Below are positions 6,421 to 9,669 of a stretch of DNA of 9,669 nt, in pieces. Positions within the stretch are counted from its first letter, which is position 1; every line of letters starts with the position of its first letter. The notes below the pieces were generated by a model, which saw only the letters and a list, made by a program, of their open reading frames with translations, searched no databases and had not been told where the DNA came from. Source of the stretch: an uncultured Collinsella sp. (GTDB lineage Bacteria > Actinomycetota > Coriobacteriia > Coriobacteriales > Coriobacteriaceae); NCBI GenBank assembly GCA_902494295.1, contig CABUSL010000079.1:1-9669 (forward strand). Direction: 5' to 3'. Made by a program: the position numbers and the translations under genes.

Positions 6421-8448
6421 CTACGGCCGCTCGTTGGGAGCCAGACGTTGCATCTTGTTCACGGCCTTGAACTTGGTGAACAGCGGCACGTACTCAAAGC
6501 TCACGTTGGAGTTCTCCAGGCCATACCAGCGCGCGGGTGTGCCGGCGGCGCGGCGGATGATGTACTTGAGCGTGATGGCCGTACGCTCGCTCGGCTCCAC
6601 ATCGCTTTCGGGCGCCAGAAGCTTACGGATCAGGACGAACTTGAACGTGCCGATGTTACCCGGATCCTTGTAGACCGAGTAGTCATGCGTCTGCGGCGGC
6701 AGCTCGCCGGTGGCAGCCAGGTCCTGAACAACCTGACGCAGGTAGGCATTGACGCGCTGGTTGATCTTGTAGCCCAGGTACAGATGCACGCGGAACACGT
6801 AGTCGGTGCCGAACGTCTCGACCGAATAGGCAAAGGTGTGCGGTTCGTCCATGGTCTCGACATTCACAAACCACCAGGCGCGGGCGCGCTTGGGATGCTT
6901 GTCCAAGATCGAATAGACGATATCGCGGTCGATGTAGTCGGTATGGGTGTCCTTGGTCAGGTACACGATGTTGTCGCTTATGCGCTCGTAACGGTCGTCG
7001 TCGCGCAGGCGCTTGAGCTGCGGCAGGTAGCTGCGCAGCGGCAGCAGCGTAAACTGGCGCTGCTCGACCGCCGTGCCGTTGTACCAGCACACCATAATGC
7101 CCATGATGAGTGCAGCCATGAGGATGGTGAAGTAGCCGCCGTGGAAGAACTTGGTGAGCGAGCTCACGAAGAAGAAGCCTTCGAGCAAAAGGAAGAAGGC
7201 CGCGAAGATCCACGGAGCAACCTTGAGCTTGCGCTCCTCATGCAGGTAGAAGAAGAGCAGCAGCGTGGTGCACATCATAGTCAGCGTAATGGCAAGGCCG
7301 TAGGCGGCTTCCATATGCGCCGAGTTCTGGAACAGCAGCACCACGATGACGCAGCCGACAAGCATGACGTTGTTGACCATGGGGATGTAGAGCTGGCCTT
7401 TGGTCTCGGCAGGGTAGAAGACCTGCATGTGCGGCATGAGATCCAGACGGCTGGCCTCGGACACCAGCGAAAACGCGCCGGTGATGAGCGCCTGCGAGGC
7501 AATGATGGCCGCGACGGTGGAAAGGCCTACGGCAAACGGGCGCAGGCCCGGGGCGAGCATCTGGTAGAACGGGTTGAGGTCGGCAATGCCCATGAGCTCG
7601 GGGTTGGCAGCGTTGTTCATAAGCCAAGCACCCTGGCCCATATAGGAAAGCAGCAGGCAGCACTTAACGAACGGCCAGGTGGCGTAGATGTTGCCGCGGC
7701 CGACGTGGCCCATGTCGGAGTAGAGCGCCTCGGCACCGGTGGTGGCGAGGAAGCAGCTGCCCAGAATCATGATGCCCGCGTGGTTGTTGGGGCTCAGCAA
7801 AAAGGCGATGCCGCGCACCGGGTTGAGACACAGCAGCACGGCGGGGTGCTGGAAGACAAAGAACAGACCCGTGCCGCCCAAGAACAGGAACCACAGCGTC
7901 ATGATGGGACCAAAGGCGTGACCGATCTTGGCCGTACCGATGCGCTGTACCAAGAAGAGCGCGATGATGATGGCAAGCGTAATGGCGACGACGCGACCCT
8001 GGTCATCGCCCAGCACGGCATGGACCGCCGGGATGGTGCGCAGGCCCTCGATGGCCGTGGTAACGGTAACGGCCGGCGTCAGGATGCCGTCGGCGAGCAG
8101 CGCGGCGCCACCCAGCATGGCGGGGATGATAAGCCACTTGCCGCAGCGCTTGACCAAGCTGTACAGGGCAAAGATGCCGCCCTCACCATGGTTATCGGCG
8201 CGCAGCGAGATGAGCACATACTTGATGGTGGTCAGCAGCGTGACCGTCCACACGACAAGGGAGAGCGCGCCGAGCACGAACTCCTCCGTCACGCTTCCGA
8301 TGCCGCCGTTGCCGGCAACGAGCGCCTTGGTTACATACATAGGGCTGGTGCCGATATCGCCGTACACCACGCCCAGCGTGACGAGCATCGCCGAGATGCT
8401 CACAGGAATCGCAGCGTGCGAGGCTGCCTCCTTGGCCTTTTGTTCCAT
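6421..8448 (-). CDS. kup: Kup (KUP/HAK/KT) potassium uptake transporter
   Basis: This 675-residue integral membrane protein belongs to the KUP/HAK/KT family, which imports K+, probably by H+ symport. The diagnostic first-helix motif GVVYGDIGTSPMY is at 26-38, with Asp31 matching the Asp known to be essential in E. coli Kup. GEGGIFALYSLVKR follows (88-101), then LLADGILTPAVTVTTAIEGL (117-136, Asp120, Glu134), TTGAEALYSDMGHVGR, and GAWLMNN. About twelve hydrophobic segments fill residues 15-455. A long soluble C-terminal domain of about 220 residues completes the protein, including WWFVNVETMDEPHTFAYSVE. E. coli Kup is 622 residues, so the length is slightly long but normal. The start is ATG 8448, with GGAGG 10 bases upstream; the in-frame TTG at 8466 lies within the Shine-Dalgarno region and is rejected. 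The small membrane gene follows, then the KdpDE-like pair, which suggests regulated potassium uptake. No riboswitch is seen in the roughly 30-base leader. Confidence 0.96.
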   Translation of the reverse strand: MEQKAKEAASHAAIPVSISAMLVTLGVVYGDIGTSPMYVTKALVAGNGGIGSVTEEFVLGALSLVVWTVTLLTTIKYVLISLRADNHGEGGIFALYSLVKRCGKWLIIPAMLGGAALLADGILTPAVTVTTAIEGLRTIPAVHAVLGDDQGRVVAITLAIIIALFLVQRIGTAKIGHAFGPIMTLWFLFLGGTGLFFVFQHPAVLLCLNPVRGIAFLLSPNNHAGIMILGSCFLATTGAEALYSDMGHVGRGNIYATWPFVKCCLLLSYMGQGAWLMNNAANPELMGIADLNPFYQMLAPGLRPFAVGLSTVAAIIASQALITGAFSLVSEASRLDLMPHMQVFYPAETKGQLYIPMVNNVMLVGCVIVVLLFQNSAHMEAAYGLAITLTMMCTTLLLFFYLHEERKLKVAPWIFAAFFLLLEGFFFVSSLTKFFHGGYFTILMAALIMGIMVCWYNGTAVEQRQFTLLPLRSYLPQLKRLRDDDRYERISDNIVYLTKDTHTDYIDRDIVYSILDKHPKRARAWWFVNVETMDEPHTFAYSVETFGTDYVFRVHLYLGYKINQRVNAYLRQVVQDLAATGELPPQTHDYSVYKDPGNIGTFKFVLIRKLLAPESDVEPSERTAITLKYIIRRAAGTPARWYGLENSNVSFEYVPLFTKFKAVNKMQRLAPNERP

Positions 8449-8483
8449 AAGCCGGTTTCCTCCCAACTTTAACGTTCGAGGGG

Positions 8484-8512
8484 ATTATAGGTAATCGGCC
8501 CATGTTTTAATG
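8484..8512 (-). promoter_or_regulatory. Predicted kup promoter
   Basis: A perfect -10 TATAAT is read on the minus strand at 8489-8484, 35 bases before the kup ATG, giving a leader of about 30 bases with the GGAGG site. The -35 is weak: CATTAA at 17-base spacing (8512-8507) or TTAAAA at 15-base spacing (8510-8505). A consensus -10 with a poor -35 is what one expects of a promoter helped by an activator, but that is inference. Confidence 0.6.
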
Positions 8513-8532
8513 CACTGTTTTCCCAGCTAGAT

Positions 8533-8551
8533 AAAGATTTATACAGTCTTT
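8533..8551. promoter_or_regulatory. Imperfect inverted repeat upstream of the kup promoter
   Basis: AAAGATT (8533-8539) and AGTCTTT (8545-8551) pair at 6 of 7 positions around a 5-base centre, tatac. The repeat lies about 45-65 bases upstream of the kup -10 in an AT-rich pocket, where an activator of the OmpR/KdpE type could bind. No regulator site can be assigned from sequence alone. Confidence 0.3.
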
Positions 8552-8573
8552 AGGCCACCGCGGCGATATGGAA

Positions 8574-8602
8574 TGCGACAAAGGGACTGTCCCCTTGTCA
8601 CA
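8574..8602. repeat. REP-like palindrome with CAAAGGGAC core
   Basis: Two 14-base arms (8574-8587 and 8589-8602) around a single central base pair at 12 of 14 positions; the core is CAAAGGGACTGTCCCCTTG. It starts 4 bases after the nitroreductase stop codon. No T-run follows on the minus strand, so it is not a standard intrinsic terminator, though it could protect the mRNA 3' end. It shares its core with the terminator stem at 6084-6117, which suggests a dispersed family; similar palindromes are common in gut Firmicutes and Coriobacteria as I recall them. Confidence 0.6.
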
Positions 8603-8606
8603 TTTG

Positions 8607-9482
8607 TCATTTTCCGAGCCAGTTTTTGAACCACCACTCCATGGATCGGCTCATCTCGGCCATAAAGGGGCTCGTGTGCTTGCGAGTGTAGATATCCACG
8701 ACGCGCTCCCCCACCTCGCGAGCATGCGGACGGAACATCGCGTCCATCTCGGCCACCTGCGCGTCCATAGTCGCGTCGTCCGCACGGCAGTAGCGCTCCT
8801 CGTGCACCAGGTTCACCACGGGGTGCGCGATTGCCGGGCGCTCCTTGCGGGGCGTGCCGATGATGAGCATCGACAGCGGCATGGTATAGGGCGGCAGATC
8901 GAGCAGCTCGGCAACTTCCTCGGCATTCTCGACGATATCACCGATATAGCAGCTCCCCAGGCCCAGGGCCTCGGCGGCAACCACGGCGTTTTGCGCGGCG
9001 ATCACGGCATCCTGAGCCGCGATGGCAAAGTCGCCCAAACCCGGCGCGCGGCGGGGCGCCTTGCCCGTGCGCTCGACAAACTCGGGCTCAAAGCAGCCCA
9101 CGTGCTCAAACAGATCGATCCACTTGGCATAATCGACCACAAATATTAGTGCCCAGGGCGCCTTGGCAATCATGGGCTGGTGGTCGCACAGGTCGGCCAG
9201 GCGGTCGAGCGTTGCCTGCTCGCGGATGCTCACGATGGAATACATCATCATGGCGCCCGCCGACGGCGCGCGGCTCGCCGCATGCAAGATCGCCGCCCGC
9301 TGCTCGTCGGTCACCGCCACGAGACGGTCGTCGTCATCACGCGCGAAGGCACGCGTGGACGAGCGGTGTTCCAAGATGTCCAGCGCCGCGTTGCCCGTAG
9401 TCTCGACCGGATAGCCGCCCGCGTCCACGCCCACAGCTCCGCCGCAGTACTCGGCGCCCGTCATACAAACCTGCTCGCCCAT
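8607..9482 (-). CDS. Nitroreductase-family NAD(P)H:flavin oxidoreductase
   Basis: This 291-residue protein belongs to the nitroreductase superfamily of FMN enzymes, which transfer electrons from NAD(P)H to nitroaromatics, quinones or flavins. The FMN-binding opening RSSTRAF is at 40-46. ASRAPSAGAMMMYSIV (69-84) matches the APSAxNxQPW region; PWALIFVVDYAKW (109-121), QDAVIAAQNAVVAAEALGLGSCYIGDI (157-183) and LIIGTPRKE (206-214) follow in the family order. The last 50 residues or so (FRPHAREVGERVVDIYTRKH...MSRSMEWWFKNWLGK) extend beyond minimal nitroreductases and occur in NfsA-like anaerobe relatives as I recall. The ATG at 9482 has GAGG 8 bases upstream; an internal ATG at residue 7 is a weaker choice. 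The first 30 residues precede the domain and contain two cysteines, but no iron-sulfur motif. It lies 158 bases before kup on the same strand with its own intergenic spacer, so a shared transcript is doubtful. The natural substrate is unknown. Confidence 0.9.
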   Translation of the reverse strand: MGEQVCMTGAEYCGGAVGVDAGGYPVETTGNAALDILEHRSSTRAFARDDDDRLVAVTDEQRAAILHAASRAPSAGAMMMYSIVSIREQATLDRLADLCDHQPMIAKAPWALIFVVDYAKWIDLFEHVGCFEPEFVERTGKAPRRAPGLGDFAIAAQDAVIAAQNAVVAAEALGLGSCYIGDIVENAEEVAELLDLPPYTMPLSMLIIGTPRKERPAIAHPVVNLVHEERYCRADDATMDAQVAEMDAMFRPHAREVGERVVDIYTRKHTSPFMAEMSRSMEWWFKNWLGK

Positions 9483-9669
9483 AGCTCTATCCTCGCTAAT
9501 TCTTTAAGAAGCCTTTACGTTTCCGTGTAATTCCCGTCCATTATCGCGCAGGCCGCCACTACATTGCGCCACACCGCCGCACGTGCGCGTTAATATGGCT
9601 GGTTGTTGTGCGCAGCCACCAATTGCAGCGCATATCTTGGTAACAATCGGGTAAACCCCCGCTTTCGTA
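9483..9669. other. Upstream region of the nitroreductase gene, no gene seen
   Basis: These 187 bases hold the nitroreductase ribosome-binding site (GAGGAT near 9489-9494) and presumably its promoter. A possible ATTACA/TTAAAG pair with 18-base spacing lies within 9500-9530 on the minus strand, but the match is too weak to call. The right end has a small GGGT-aa-ACCC inverted repeat. No open reading frame or RNA gene is convincing. Confidence 0.45.

Noticed and set aside
6352..8472. 706-codon plus-strand open frame antisense to kup
   Set aside because: It mirrors kup, which has clear family motifs and a ribosome-binding site. The antisense product is rich in His, Gln, Asp and Arg with no domain, as expected from GC-rich third positions.
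8449..8483. Riboswitch such as a c-di-AMP element in the kup leader
   Set aside because: The predicted leader is only about 30 bases, too short for a known riboswitch, and no conserved core is visible.
8603..8612. T-rich stretch after the 8574-8602 palindrome on the plus strand as a terminator
   Set aside because: No plus-strand gene lies upstream of it, and the T-run is broken. The minus-strand side has no T-run.

Overview
The window reads as chromosomal DNA from a GC-rich bacterium with clear Shine-Dalgarno sites and short leaders. Gene content (an RlmKL fusion, a Kup potassium transporter beside a KdpDE-type two-component pair, a Cof-type HAD phosphatase, a nitroreductase) and the protein character suggest a gut Coriobacteriia, most likely Collinsella or a close relative. 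That placement is inference from style and recall; no search was run. There is no rRNA, tRNA, CRISPR array, integrase, transposase or phage gene.

Layout. Positions 1-144 hold no gene. A HAD phosphatase (145-972, minus) diverges from rlmL/rlmKL (1048-3615, plus), and their predicted promoters overlap. The rlmL product is a fused 23S rRNA methyltransferase whose C-terminal RlmK half looks intact, while its N-terminal RlmL half has lost the NPPY catalytic motif and has an altered SAM-binding loop. A long hairpin (3619-3685) separates rlmL from the convergent kdpE. The rest is on the minus strand: nitroreductase (8607-9482), kup (6421-8448), a small single-pass membrane protein (6167-6361), an intrinsic terminator (6074-6117), a kdpD-like kinase lacking the N-terminal KdpD and Usp domains (4428-6053), and kdpE (3710-4423).

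How the genes may work together. The central block looks like a potassium-homeostasis module: a Kup importer, an unrecognised 64-residue membrane protein in the same apparent transcript, and a KdpD/KdpE-like sensor and regulator in place of the usual kdpFABC operon. A strong hairpin with a U-tract lies just before the kinase gene, whose start is only about 20 bases past it, with no convincing promoter between. Kinase expression may therefore depend on readthrough. The terminator hairpin and a palindrome after the nitroreductase gene share a CAAAGGGAC core and look like members of one dispersed REP-like family.
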